DNA of 64,000 nucleotides from Cricetomys ansorgei (Eukaryota; Chordata; Mammalia; Rodentia; Nesomyidae). The stretch spans positions 5,789,001-5,853,000 of the forward strand of contig JAMJFZ010001089.1 in assembly GCA_026225945.1 (NCBI GenBank), read 5' to 3'. The position numbers and the translations under genes are program-made. Position 1 is the stretch's first letter, and each line of letters begins with the position of its first letter. Below are positions 36,188-48,790 of the stretch, piece by piece. Under the pieces are notes generated by a model, which saw only the letters and a program-made list of their open reading frames with translations, made no database searches and was not told the origin of the DNA.

Positions 36188-37529
36188 TGTGACATGATTT
36201 GCTTGCTTTATTTGTTGGCCTTTATTGGTCCTTGAGTTTAGTACTGTTTGGAGGGTTTGAATGTGAACCCTTCCCTGCCCCCTTCATGAGCTTTGAGAGT
36301 TTCATCAGTTCAAAGTCATTGACTGCAGCTGAGTGTCCTCGTGAGTCAGATAGCGAAAGACAGCCGAGCTTGTCCTTTGCAATTAACAGGCTGTGTGACC
36401 TTGGAGAAATTCTTTGCCCTACTCAGTCCTCTGTGGCTTCACGTGGTGTTCATATGAAAATGAATACCTTAAAAGGAATTGTAAAGCGTTTTGTATAGAT
36501 GTCGAAATATTAAAACATATTCCCTCTGAATGCAAGAGAGTTCAAATATAGAAGCGAGTTCCTCCTCTTTAGAGAATTCGAAACGATTTGATTGTTGAAT
36601 TGCACAAGGAGTGAACACGAACTGCTCTTTTGTAACTAGGGCATCCTGAACTCTGAATACAGCGCGTGAACACACACAGAGGACAAAGATGAAAATGTAG
36701 ACTCTCCAGTAAAATAAAATGTGTAAACCGACATAAAACATCATTTTTAAAAAGAGATAATTCCGGTTGGCCTGGAAATACAGCCTTCTGGTGAGGCAGG
36801 GGCTTAGCAGTCTAGAGTCTCTGTGTTCAATTCTTAGGGAAACAAAACAAAACAAAAAGTAGCTAAAGGAGCCACCAGTCTATTTGAAGGTGTTGATGGG
36901 ACTCTGAAGCTCTTAAATCCATGGGCTGATTTTGTCCACACTGAGGTGAGGCTACTACATTTCTTTTAGTGTGTCTGTGAGGGTATCTCTAGAGATGATT
37001 GCCATATGGGTCTGGAGGGAGCAAAGGATGTGAGAGTCTTGGGTGAATGTGTGTTGCCTAAGACAATTGTGGAACTATTGTTTCTCTGATCATAGGAGCC
37101 AATCAAAGAACTCCCACCCCTCCACCCCCTACAGATCCACATACATTCTATTGATTCTGACCCTCTAGAGAATCTTCATGGAAAAGCAAAGACTCTACTC
37201 TCAGGAAGCAAAGCTGCTGAGGTTAAATGACCACCTCCTGGCAAAGGATATACTAGAGCAGCCTCATTCACAGAAGGGGGCTTTACTACACAGACAGAGC
37301 TTGTCTCCTCAGAGAGAGGCAGGAAGAGGTTGAAAAGAGGGAGATTTGAGTTTTAGACACAGAATTTAGTCTGTGAAAGAAATCGAAGAAAAATGATAAG
37401 AACGGGAGGGTGAGTCCTTCAATACAGAAAAAACAACAAACAAACAGTATTCCAACTCTCACTGCTTCTTTGGGGACAGGCTATGAGCCTGGAGTTTCAA
37501 TTGTGAAGCCATCCACGTCTAGTTTTGAG
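36188..37529. other. Intronic interval with a MIR relic
   Basis: A MIR fragment lies at about 36375-36495 (ctgtgtgaccttggagaaat). The minus-strand frame at 36469-36855 lacks a donor. Confidence 0.45.
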
Positions 37530-37665
37530 GAATACCCTACCTCAGTTTATCTCATCTGTAAATGGGTTCAACAAAGAACTAGGTTCTCAACTTCTTGACG
37601 GTGTCTCTTAGGTGCATAGCGATTGACTGGAAAAGTCTGGATAATGAGGAATTATTACTCTCCCC
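37530..37665 (+). mobile_element. MIR SINE fragment
   Basis: cctcagtttatctcatctgt and aaatgggttcaacaaag match the MIR centre. Confidence 0.6.
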
Positions 37666-37785
37666 TCACACCCGAGGATTAGTAGTGCATCGAGATCTGA
37701 AATGTCCCCCAAAGTCTTCCATGCTAATAGCTTCATTTCCAGCTTGGTTCTAACAGGAGATGGGGTCCTTAAGAAGTAGGACCTA

Positions 37786-37946
37786 GCCAGGCCGTGGTGG
37801 CATACACCTTTAACCTCAGCACTTGGTAGGCAGAGGTGGGTGGATCTCTGTGAGTTCGAGGCCAGCCTGCTCTACAGAATGAGTTCCAGGACAGCCAGAG
37901 TTACAACAGAGAAACCTTGTCTCAGAAAAAAAAAAAAAAAAAAAAA
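37786..37946 (+). mobile_element. B1 SINE
   Basis: gccaggccgtggtggcatac to gttacaacagagaaaccttg, then a 22-base A tail. Confidence 0.95.
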
Positions 37947-37977
37947 ACACCATTTAAGGCTTATGATGTTGCTGTGA

Positions 37978-38118
37978 ATTACATATTAGATTTCCATTTC
38001 ACAGAAGAGAGGACTGAGCCCAAGGAGTTTAAATAATTTTTATGACAGTGAATAGTAGCAAAATCAGGACTTTGCTAAGTCTCACTCAGAAGATGCATGT
38101 CTGACTCACATCCTTTGC
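37978..38118 (+). mobile_element. MIR SINE, 3' half
   Basis: ccatttcacagaagagagga and actgagcccaaggagtttaa match the MIR 3' half. Confidence 0.6.
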
Positions 38119-40257
38119 ATCTAAAGTCTATATGGGTAGGAGTCGGGAGGGACAAAACTGGGCTTCCCTTCACCTAATTGGAGAGAATAATGTGTGGTTA
38201 TGCTAGACTCTGAGTTAGGGAACAAGCAAGGAAGGGCACTGGTAACGGTAAATGCCTAGGACTCACAGAGTTTCCACGAGCCCTGAGTTCCCTTAACCAG
38301 CTAAAATGGTGCTTTGCAGAGCTGAGAAAAGGGACGCCCACCATATTACATAATGGAAACTTTCTGAAGTCACACAATATAACCTACGCCAGGGCCCTGG
38401 ACTGTTCATGCTAATAACTAATAATCAATAAAAGCAATCATTCTCAGGATCTGGAGTCCCTAGGACCACTCCTTCCTGTGAGTTATTAAAATCACTTCAA
38501 CTCTTACATATTAAATGTCACACGGAAAATAACCTCTTGAAAAGCGTTGGGTTCATCATATTTTACGAATTAATACTTCAGGTCATTTTAATCAGTTTTG
38601 GATATATATGCCATTTTCAGAAAGCACTTGAGGGAAGAGCACTGTGGCCATGACTAATAATGACAAGAATATGAACTATATTCTCCATATACATATTGGA
38701 CTTTGAGCACTACTGGGGTACTTTGCCATGTGAAGTATTTAGGAAGCTTTAAATAAAAAATAAATTTGCCTATTCCATTGAAATTGAGCATCCCTTTTTT
38801 TTAGGCATAAAATTTCAAACTTATTAATTTCATGGCTATATTTTAAAAATGAGAGCAAGGACCGGCTAGACGACGGCATGATGAGTGTCTTAAAATTTCC
38901 AGAAAGGGCACTAAATTTTTCACAGTATTTGCGTTCCATTCTCGGTGTAATAAAAATATTCCACTCTTTTAATAATGAATAATAGATTCTCAGTTTGATT
39001 TACATGCATGGATTAGATGTCATGTGTGAAAAGTTGCTGTTTTATTCAGACTGGATTTCCCTCCAGTGAAACAAAAATGGTGCCCATCTACCACTATAAA
39101 AACGATACCCTGTCACACTGATAAATGTTAACTGGCTGAGCCGGTTTATAAAATTCTATACATCCCCCAAATAGTCCTCAAACACAGTGAGTTAGGGAAA
39201 AGTATTCCTGATAGTGTCTAAAGTGCCTATGTGTCTGTGTCCTACCATAGGGCAAAACCTCCTGGCCCGGTCATGGCCACCCTAAAAATAAGCTCATTTA
39301 AATAATAAAAGATTTGCATGCCAATTTATAAAAGGTTGAAATCTTCTCTTGCTTTTTCCCCACTATGGGGGTGGGGAGGACTACCGTCTCTAGTTTTCTG
39401 TTTTGTTCTGTCTTGTTTCTTTGAACAACAAAGGTTTCTTCTTTCCATTTCTACGAGTCACGAATCCAGGTGTGGCTGCAAATTCCTGATTCCATGTCCT
39501 TTGTGGGTTTGCAGTCAAAGTGTCTGCCAGGGGTTCAGTCCTTTCTGAAGGTTCACGAAAAGCTCCCTGAATCCAAGCTGACTCAGGTGGAATGTTGGCT
39601 TTAGTTCTTGAAGCAGGCTGCTAGACTCGGGCCTCAGTGTTCTGGGGACTGTCTCATGGGAGAGAGTGAGACAAAAGCCAGCAGCCCCTCCCTGATATAA
39701 GTTCAGGGGTGACTTTCTGTCGTTTCTACCTATTCTAGTGTGTAGGCACATCACAAGTCTAATCACACTCAAACGGTGGGAGAACAGATACAAGAGCGCC
39801 ACTATCAGGAAGCCAGCCTGAGTCCCCAGGGTGTTTGTCTGACAAGGTATCACTGGACAGCACTAGGCTCATCTTAAAAGGCTGCCTGCCACTGGGTCTC
39901 CCATCTCAGGGGTAAATCCTTGGCTAGACTACGCTTCCAAATCCACCACACTCATGGAGGACCAAGTTCAAGCTCCGTGCCTGCAGTTCCTCCTCTTGTG
40001 CACACCATGGAGCTTACAGGTACCCCAAATTGTTCTGTCTGGGCCGCCTGCCTCTGCAAAAATTGCCATGCCTGCGAACACAGTCTATGTTGCAATCCTG
40101 CACGAGCTGGTCCTGATGTTGTAGTTGACTGTGTGAGGTCCACTACTGCCCACACCAGCACTTTGTCACGCTCTCACTCACTACCCTGCCCTCCTATCTA
40201 GGCAGCCACGAGGAGTGCAGAAGACCCAGCCTACCTGGAAGGTTCCTGATGCTGCTG
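38119..40257. other. Intronic interval
   Basis: No repeat recognised to about 39850. The part at 39850-40257 is richer in GC and may belong to the element to its right. Confidence 0.4.
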
Positions 40258-40640
40258 AGGTACTTATTAGTACATCTCCCACATAGCCCCAAGATGGCGA
40301 CTGAAAAGCCCAGAGCCCCTAGAGGTAAAGGCACTAACCTCTCCTCAGTTTAACGTTAAGTACTAGCTTTCCCATAAACCTCTCTGTTTAATGGCAAGTA
40401 CTTGCTTTCCCAGAAATCCTTGTTACCGCGTAACAGTTAATGAGCCAATCCAGTGCCTGGGTTCTGACCAATCAGAGAAATCTCCTGCTCCCTTAAAAAC
40501 CCATGTGGAAGCTCTCTCGGGGTCAGCCATCTTTGTGTGATGTCAGACCCCAGTGCACTGGTTTTCTCTGCAGAATAAAGGCTCCCTTGCTTTTGCATCA
40601 GACCTGGTGGTCTCCTAGTGGTACTTGGAGAAGAGGGGGA
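40258..40640 (+). mobile_element. Putative solo ERV LTR
   Basis: Retroviral LTR order is visible: a CCAAT-type box (gaccaatcagagaaatc), a TATA-like cccttaaaaaccca, a polyadenylation signal gcagaataaaggctcccttg, and a U5-like gacctggtggtctcctagtg. No gag, pol or env frame follows. The class is uncertain. Confidence 0.6.
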
Positions 40641-41349
40641 TTTCAAAAACTGGGTACAACAGCAATGAGTTGTGCAAAAGACAGCCAGATATAACTCAAG
40701 TCCCAGCCTTACACACACAGGCCCATCTCCCAGAAACCCCTCCACGTAGCCTTCACCTCTTCTTTGTTCTCTTCCCAGCCAATCAATATCAGCCAACTAT
40801 TCTCCAACTGTACCTCCCCTTTTCCCTTCAGACCAAGTATCATATATAAACCTATCATCTTGCCTAAGGTCCTGTCTGCCTCGCCCCTCTCCAGAGGCAG
40901 TCCTGTTGTCCCTCAGGGGACAAATACTCTTCTTCCTGTATACCCTTTCCCTGTTTCCTGCCCTCTGTTCCTTTGGGACAAACACATATCCTTTTGGCTA
41001 AGAATCTGGTGTCTGGGTGTGTTCTGTGCCAACCCTGGAATCTCTTCAGTACTTACTGGCCTGTGTCCCCAGTTCTTTACAAGCCCCCATGTTGGGTACA
41101 TGGCCTGACATATCAAAGTCCATGGCTGGGGCGCTTAGACAACAATTGTATTTATTCCTCAATCTGGAACTTAGATTTCCCGTGTTGGGGTATTACTCGT
41201 GCTAGCTTCTTCTGAGGGCATTCTCTTTGGCTCCTAGTGGTCAGTGCCTCTCCGGATTTTTATGTGGCTTTCCCTTTGAATATGTCTTAATCTTTTCTCC
41301 CTCTTCTCCCCTCCCCTCTCGTCTCTCCTCGCTCTGTCACCTATTTTCC
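40641..41349. other. Interval of uncertain origin
   Basis: Pyrimidine-rich DNA after the LTR; may be ERV-derived internal sequence, but no retroviral protein is recognisable. Confidence 0.3.
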
Positions 41350-41690
41350 TCTTTCCTCCCTCAGAGATCTTGGTAATCCATCCCATTTCATCTTAATTAC
41401 TCCTTTAAAGATCCAATCTCCACATAGCTATGCCCTGGGGTACTGTTAGGGATCAATTTTATTTTATTTATTTAATTTTTGATTTTTCAAGACAGGGCTT
41501 CTCTATTGTCACTCTGGCTATCCTGGAACTCACTCTGTAGATCAGGCTGGCCTTGAACTCACAGAGATCTGCCTGCCTCTGCCTCCCAAGTGCTGGGATT
41601 AAAGGTGTGCACCACCACTGCCCAGATGGGAGCAATATTTTAATGTATACACTTTGGGGATTACACAATTCAGTCCACAGCAATCTCTTA
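41350..41690 (-). mobile_element. MLT1-type LTR, antisense, split by B1
   Basis: Left part catcttaattactcctttaa and gatccaatctccacatagc; right part tggggattacacaattcagt ending ccacagca. A B1 copy separates them. Confidence 0.55.
41470..41627 (-). mobile_element. B1 SINE, antisense, nested in MLT1
   Basis: ttttcaagacagggcttctc through gtgctgggattaaaggtgtg to accactgcccag. Confidence 0.93.
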
Positions 41691-43284
41691 TTAATCAATT
41701 TATACTTCACACACTCATTTTTCTATATGAACTGAAGGCTAAGCGATTTCATTGGAGACATAAATGCCTTTTTGAAGATTCAAAACTAAATAGAGAAATG
41801 AGCTAACTTTAAATTTTCTGTTAAGGCATACAAGATTATGTTAATGGAAGCTACTCAGGCCCACGAACACTTTAAGGGGAGGGCCATGACTATTTCTCTA
41901 ACACATAACATAGCAGTTAGTACAGAGGGGATTAATAAGTTCCTCTTTCTTTATTGCTAATAATGAAGTACTTGAAATCTTAGTGGCTTAAAAGGATGAT
42001 ATCCGTTTGGTATAACTAATTTCCTTATTATGTGTATATATAATTCAACAGAGTGACTCATCTACTCTGCATGGCATGAACTGGACCACTAGCAGCTGCT
42101 GTTGAGATCTTAGCTGGGCTGAAATGGAAGGTGCTGGGACCGGCATGACAGTGGAGATGGCTGCTTGACACAGATCCAGCCTCTGCTGTGCCACCTTTAT
42201 ACAGACAGAAGACATCTGGCAGTGGCTGCTCTACAAATGGGCCTCCTATTCTTTATATGCTGTACTTTTGTTTTTCTCTTTAAAGCTTCCTTTGTCCCTG
42301 TAAAGGGGACCTAGGCCAATGCCTCCACAGGAGCCTACCCTCTTGGTGGCCCTTGATAAGGAAGAAGGAGGCTGAATCTAATGACCCTGAGGTGGAGGCC
42401 TTTGTGGTTGTCCTAAAGGATGTTGCCCTGGGTCTGCCTCACTAAATGCAACTCAATTAGGGACAACAGAAAACTGTGCATGAACTGTTCCTTAAAGAAC
42501 TTTTAGGAACTGTATGATGTGACCAAGTTCAGGGACAGTAATTATACTACTGAGCCTGTGTTTCCTGAACCGGCTACGGTTTAAAGAGAGCCCCCAAAAC
42601 AAGAAAAATGAATAGTCAAGGAAAAGAGGAATAGATGCTGTTAATGCTAAAGAAATGTATGATTTAAGTTTAGATAGATATAGGGAAGAAGTAGAAGGAC
42701 TAGAGAAAGCTTAAAATCTATAAATATAAAATTTCTGTCTAGCATCTTTTTGCCCTTCTATCTGTTTGATATATGCCAAAACCGCAAGTAGGGCACCCAT
42801 CGAACTGCCAATGAACCATTGTGTTAGAAGTCTTCTGAGGAAAAAAAAAACAAGTTGATGATTAAGTTGTTACAATAAAAGTTGTTCTTGCTTAGTGTAC
42901 CAAGTAAGTGGGGGAATTCTGGTAAATGTAACTATGTGTGTTTTTCTGTGAAACTTGGAATGTATTTGACCTTGCTAAACTATTAGATTTGCAATGTACT
43001 TTTAGTAAATAAAAGACTGGGCTGGCTCATGCTCAGAAAAAAACAGAAAGCAGGAAGAAGGAAGAAAGAGAGAAAGAAAGAGAAAGAGAGAGAGAAAGTA
43101 GAGGGAGAGAGAGAGAGAGAGAAGTAGTAGTAGTAGTAGATAATTCTCAAGTTCTGATACTCTCCTGAGATGACTAGCTATCAGCTTGTACCAGCTTTTG
43201 ACTCCAAAATCAATTCTTTGCTCCATTCCCAGGAATCCCTTTCTCAAGACCCTGGCCTCAAGCCAAGGCTGGACACTGGTAGGA
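41691..43284. other. Intronic interval, possibly LTR-derived in part
   Basis: A stretch ending ttagtaaataaaagactggg (about 43000-43020) looks like a polyadenylation region of an LTR, but no second copy is seen. A GA/GAAA tract and (AGT)n lie at 43055-43140. Confidence 0.35.
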
Positions 43285-43500
43285 AGGCCCAAGACAATCT
43301 ACATCCTGCTCCTGCTCAGGAACAAAGAGAAGGTTGGTTTAGACTTGGACCTTCCCTCCCCTACAGCCACAGCCTCACTTTCAGGTCTCTCAAGCAGTGG
43401 ACATGCTATTTGTATAAGATGACTTGAAGATCCAAGAGAGTCTTCTAATGCAACAGGAAAAGGAAGCTGTAGCCCATTAAGGTCTAAGCTTGTGCCCAAC
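43285..43500 (+). repeat. Dispersed duplicate, copy A
   Basis: About 200 bases resemble 44865-45065 in the same orientation: catcctgctcctgctcagga, tagacttggaccttccctcc, tacagccacagcctcacttt, aagatgacttgaagatccaa. Family unknown. Confidence 0.65.
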
Positions 43501-43867
43501 ACTCTACAATATTACTTCTACCACGTTTCTCTAGCTGGTAGTAAATGAGTCGTCTCAGACTAAAGAGGAGAGAATATAGACCTCATCCTTCAGTGGGAAA
43601 TTAGCAAAGATCTTATAATTTTCTTTATTTTATTCAGTAGATTTTTGGTAACTAAATTAATGAATAAAATGCAAAATAAAATAAGTAATACAAATGAAAT
43701 TAATCTGTTTGGCTGTGTAGCGTAATACTGTTGGACTAATCTAGAACCTCTCATTTGAATTAGGACCAGATACCAAAGATTACCAATAACTCAAGAAAAC
43801 TCATGTAATTTTAAAAAATGCCAGCTGCCAAGTTTCCATATATTTCTTGTTTTTAAAAAACTATGTT

Positions 43868-44032
43868 GTTATTATTAATTAAGTGTAAATATATGCACAC
43901 ATGAATGCATCTGCCCACAGAGGCTCTGGTTACAGGCATTTGTGAGGCCTGACATGGTGGCTGGGGATTGAACTTGGGTCCTCTGGAGGTGAGGGTCATG
44001 CTCTTATCCACTGAACCATCTCTCCAGCCCCG
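43868..44032 (-). mobile_element. B3 SINE, antisense
   Basis: gacatggtggctggggattg, aacttgggtcctctggaggt and gaaccatctctccagcccc. Confidence 0.82.
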
Positions 44033-44112
44033 TGCATATTTCTTTGACTCTCCTGTTGCAGGCATTGTTCTTAGCAGAGAGATGCTTATTTATGCTTCTC
44101 ACTTGCACATTG

Positions 44113-44490
44113 TAGTGGACTAGATGCTTATATAACCCTATAAAACATACATGTTTCAGCCTCAACAAACATGCACAATGGAATTTATTTGGGCCCTCTG
44201 AAAGGGTCTCAGGTTTAGATGAAGCAATGAGAGTGTCTTGATAGAATTAGTAGGTTTGTAAGAGGAAGGCAAACATTTCCCCCCTTTTTTTTTTTTTTAA
44301 ATCTGTGAGTGGTAGGAAGGAAAAACCATTTGAGTAGGAGGAAAGGTGACCACCCAAGAAATAGATCTGATAGAATGGTGACCTCTAACTTCCTGGATGT
44401 GTACGGAGGGAAATGATTGCTTATTGTTGGATCCGTTCACTGTATGGTACTTTATCGGAATATCCTGAACTGAATAAGACACACAGTGAG
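44113..44490 (+). mobile_element. MLT1-type MaLR LTR
   Basis: gatgaagcaatgagagtgtc, cctctaacttcctggatgtg and tcctgaactgaataagacac match the MLT1 centre and 3' end. A T run lies at 44286-44299. Confidence 0.65.
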
Positions 44491-44864
44491 TGAATAATTC
44501 AATCTGTCCAGGTTTAATGGCCATGACCAAGAAGAGGAAGGGCGGTGTGTATACAGCTAATGAAGTTTCAGCACAGGAACATAGGCTTGAAGAGAACTAA
44601 TTTTTATGATTTGACAGATTTTCTCAATAAAGACTTTATACTTATATATTTTTTCCCTTCACAGCATGGACAAAATAATGATATTTGCTTGAACATAGCA
44701 AACATGATTTGGAGAAGGTTTGTTTGGTCTTTATAAACAACATGGTTGCAATTAGGTGAGGGTCCCGTGTGTATCTACACATATCAGAAACTCCTAACCC
44801 TTACCTGGAAGGCTTAATCTTCTTTTGAAGCTGCTCTTGGGCTCGTGGCTGGGCTGATATGGAA

Positions 44865-45065
44865 GGTATGGGATAATCCACACCCTGCTCCAGATCAGGG
44901 ACAAGCAGCTTTAGATTTGGACCTTCTCTCTCCCATAGCCACAGCCCCGTTTTCTGGTCTCTCTAGCAATAGACTTGGTACTTTACAAGATGACTTGAGA
45001 ATCCAAGGGAAAGCCTTCCAACACAATAGAAAAAGGAAGTTGTCAGTTCCCTAAAGCCTGTTTGA
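44865..45065 (+). repeat. Dispersed duplicate, copy B
   Basis: Matches copy A at 43285-43500 with many substitutions: caccctgctccagatcaggg, tagatttggaccttctctct, catagccacagccccgtttt, caagatgacttgagaatcca. Confidence 0.65.
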
Positions 45066-47904
45066 ACCCCAGAATTTCCTTTCCACTTGAGAATGAGATG
45101 CATTGAGCTTCCTCCTGCCTCAAGACAGGGAGTGTATAAGCTCATTTCTCTTTTTAAAAAAGTAGTTTTTCTGAAAGTAAAGGAGACAAGAGATCAAGTC
45201 ACCCTGAAGCAGTAAAACCAAAAGGTACTCCTATTTTCTCACGCATTACCCATTTATAAATAGTAAAATAGTATCTCTGAGCTGATTTGTTTCTTCTCCA
45301 TCTGCTAAATTCTGGTTTTAAAAATTACTAATATCATGATATGTCTTTTAACACTATCTTAACGTTCCCTTCACTTTCTGTTCTTTAAGAAACAATCCGT
45401 ATTTTTGGTAACCTGAATTCCCTCTACTTTTGTCTAATCCCTCTAAATAGTTTCACATTGTGTTTTGCTCTCATTTTAGGAGCAGTTAGTGATTATCTGC
45501 TACACGTTAAGGGTTCCGTGCCCTGAAAAACAAGGTATCATATATCCAGTGTCTTCAAACCTTTGAAGTCTTGTTTGGGGATAATTAATGTACACAAACA
45601 GTGGTAAAATGAATGGGTTTAGAATCGGAAGGGTAAGCAGGAATTAACATCTCTGACCAATATCAGGCAGAAAACTAGAACTTGGAGAATACATGAAAAT
45701 TACATATGGTGGTGGCTCAAGTGTGGTTGAGTACATGGCGGTGAGTGACTTCTGATGTGGGAAAATACCAGAAAAAAGGAGGCTGAAGCTACATGACTGG
45801 GGTCTTTTAAGATACAGCAAGATTTATTTATCCTAAGAGAAATGAGACGTCCACAAACGGTTGTAACCAAGAAGTGAGATGACATCTTAGAAATACGATT
45901 TTACTTCAGGATGCCTCTAGGTGTTATTAGAAAACTAGATATGAGGTAATGGTATGTTAGATAATTAGAATATCTTACTGGAGCTAGAGAACCATAGTTG
46001 TGTATCCATAGCTGTAGGGGAAAGGTCCCACTCCACCCACAACACTGCCTAAGAGTCTATGTGATACAGAATAACTTGACAAACTTCTTCAAAATTCAGA
46101 TTCTCGTGCGTGAAATACAAATGTTAACGCTGATCCCAAAAGTTTCCATCAACTTTTAAAAGTGCCAAGATATCCGTGGAAGTAGCAAACTCTTCACTGT
46201 GCTCTACAGGCACTTCACTGCCTTCGTAAAAGGTTTAAGACATGAAAATATATAAATATTGCTCATAACCACTCATGTATTCGTTCAAAGGATGTAATCG
46301 TGGGAAGGAAACAAACTCTGCAGTGAGCAGTTCATAAAAGGTGCACACTTGGGTTGTGTTTGCTTGTTAGAGCTGAGGCTTATTTAAAAGAAATGTGTTC
46401 TTTGGCTATGTTAACATTTACTCCAGATCGCTGCTCTGCTGGTGACGTGTGTTCAAGGGGACAGAGTGTCTGGTGATGACTCTTGCGGTGGAGATCACGG
46501 AGACAAGGGGAGATAATGACTGTACCAAGTCCCACCACTGGGGAACTTTGGGGCCAGAATTTAGGTTTTAGAGCACACACCCTAGCCCGTCCTTCCACGT
46601 CTTGCTTCTTGCATCTATCATCTTTATCTAAAAGGTGTCTCAGAAGAGCATTTCCAAATGATTTACCTAGCAACTGCAGTACATTTCTAAAGCAAGCTCC
46701 ATCTGTTTGCAAGCAGGTAAAGAGGAAACAAGCCCTTCCTCATAAATGACCACCAAATGTCTGTTCCCTGCCTCGTCACTTGGGAACCTGTGTCCTCAGT
46801 CTGTTCTCAGAGAGCCTGGTCCTACAGGCTCTTTGCCTTAGCCTAGACATTGAGGAACCACTCATACGCCGCCAGCTATCTGTTTCTTCTTTAAGAAATC
46901 CTCAGGCTTGTCATAAGTTAATGATTTTTGAACCAAAATAAGTTTTTTTTTTTCCCTTTAAACGATGTCACACACTGACACATGATCCACAAAACAGATG
47001 TTCTTATCGAATATAAAATAGGGTTAAGTACCATAGAAATCAAGTGACTTTTTTTTTTTTCTTCCTTTCCTCTGGCTGACACGGACGCTCTATCCTAGAC
47101 AGGGTTTCATTTTCTCTGTGGTGTAAGGTAATGTGAAAAATGAAATATGTTACCCTAAATTGAAGGAAACCATGGTCTTAATGGAATCATTAGAGAAATG
47201 GTTCCAGAATGCTGCATCCTTCCAGAAATAATAACCCTGTAATGTCAGCAAATTCCGAGTCAGCACGGGTTACCTGCTGCACACAGAGGGGCTTGGTCAT
47301 GTTCATTAGATCTGCCCCAGGCTCAGCCAAACTTCAGCACATGACCTTTAAGAATTTTTAAAAATTCATTAATCAATGTTCTTTGCCTGAGTTTTGCTGT
47401 TTTTGCTTCTTTAACCTATTATTTGTATCCTTTTTTTTTTTTTATAAGGCAGCCTATCCCCATACCAAAAGAAACTTAAGAATTGCAAGCCTAACGGTTC
47501 TAGCAATAATTAACAGAAGTTTCTTCCAGTTTGGCTACCATTGCCAAAGGTCAATAATGATATTTTAAAATGTCACCCCCCCAAAAAAGGATTATCATGC
47601 AAGCTAACGGGACACGAAAATAATGGTCACAATTCTTAATTCATATTTAACTTTATCTTCTTAAAAGTAATTTTGACATCCTTCTGCTTTGAATCTCCTG
47701 TAAAGCCCTTACAATGTTGCATTTATTTAGCCACATTAATGTCTTAGAGACCAAACAGAGAAACAACCGAAGATAACCTTCACCGAACTTCTGAAGGATG
47801 GCTATGATTTTCCCATGCTTCTCGGTGTTCTCATCTGGGAGAATTGTATCTCCCAGAAAGAACTATGTTGAACATTAGCCATATTTGGAAATGGGATTTC
47901 TTTT
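45066..47904. other. Intronic interval, no repeat recognised
   Basis: Single-copy-looking DNA with short T runs near 46941, 47050 and 47430. Overlapping frames at 46380-46749 on both strands have no splice support. Confidence 0.45.
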
Positions 47905-48072
47905 CTTTTTTTTTTTTTTTTTGTCTTTGAGACAAGGTTTCTCTGTTGTAACTCTGGCCTATAACTCTGTAACTCACTCTGTAGACTAGGCTGGCCTCTA
48001 ACTCACAGTGATCTGCCTGCCTCTGCCTCCCAAGAACTGGAATTAAAGGCATGTCCCACCACCACCCAGCAA
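47905..48072 (-). mobile_element. B1 SINE, antisense
   Basis: T tail, tttgagacaaggtttctctg, tgtaactctggcctataact, then ctggaattaaaggcatgtcc. Confidence 0.93.
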
Positions 48073-48399
48073 TAATGATGTCTTGAACATGGCTATGACC
48101 CAACATGGCAAAGTCCTTATGAAGAAGGGTAATTTTTATGGAGAGAGACAGACACACACAGGGAAGATGGGATGAGGATCATAGTGGACATTTACAAACT
48201 GAGGAACTCTTAAGCCTTCCAGAATCCATGAGAAACAGACAAAACCTTCGCTGCTTACATCTTGACTTTTGGTCTAAAATTTCTGAAGTTTTTCATGCTG
48301 TTTTAGGAAAGAAATCCAATGTTCTTAGTAAGGAATGGTTCCCTTCATCCGTTGTACCTCTGGCCCAGTGCCTGAGTGACAGGTAAGATGACCTGTGTT

Positions 48400-48790
48400 G
48401 TCTCAGTCTCTTTTCCTGTTGCTGTGATAAAATACCGACAAAAGCAACTGATGGGAGAAGCTTCTTATTCTGGCTCAAAGTTCAAGGGTGCAGTTTACGG
48501 CAGGGCGATGGAGGCAGTAGGAGGCTGACGCAGTGGGCACAACTCGTCCACAATCAGGAAGCCGAGAGCGATGAATGCATGTTGCTGCTCCACTCTGTTT
48601 CCCCAGGTACACAGATCAGGATCCCAGCCTGGGGACGATGCCACACTCTGTGGGTGGGTCTTCCCACTGCAGTTAAAGTAATCAAGGTAGCCCTTCATGG
48701 GCATGTCCACAGGTGAATCTCCCAGGTGACTCCAGATTCTGTCATGATGACAACAGTTAACTGTCAACGGTATTATTTGTCTCAGAATTG
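48400..48790 (-). mobile_element. MT-like MaLR LTR, antisense
   Basis: ctgttgctgtgataaaatac at the left, gaggcagtaggaggctgacg inside, and catgggcatgtccacaggtg near the right end. Confidence 0.6.

Noticed and set aside
36469..36855. 128-codon minus-strand frame with an acceptor-like site
   Set aside because: No GT donor in a suitable place, and a phase-preserving exon is not needed in that intron.
39515..40201. Overlapping 70-112 codon frames on both strands
   Set aside because: No splice-site pairs or domain features; they probably reflect GC-richer DNA near the putative LTR.
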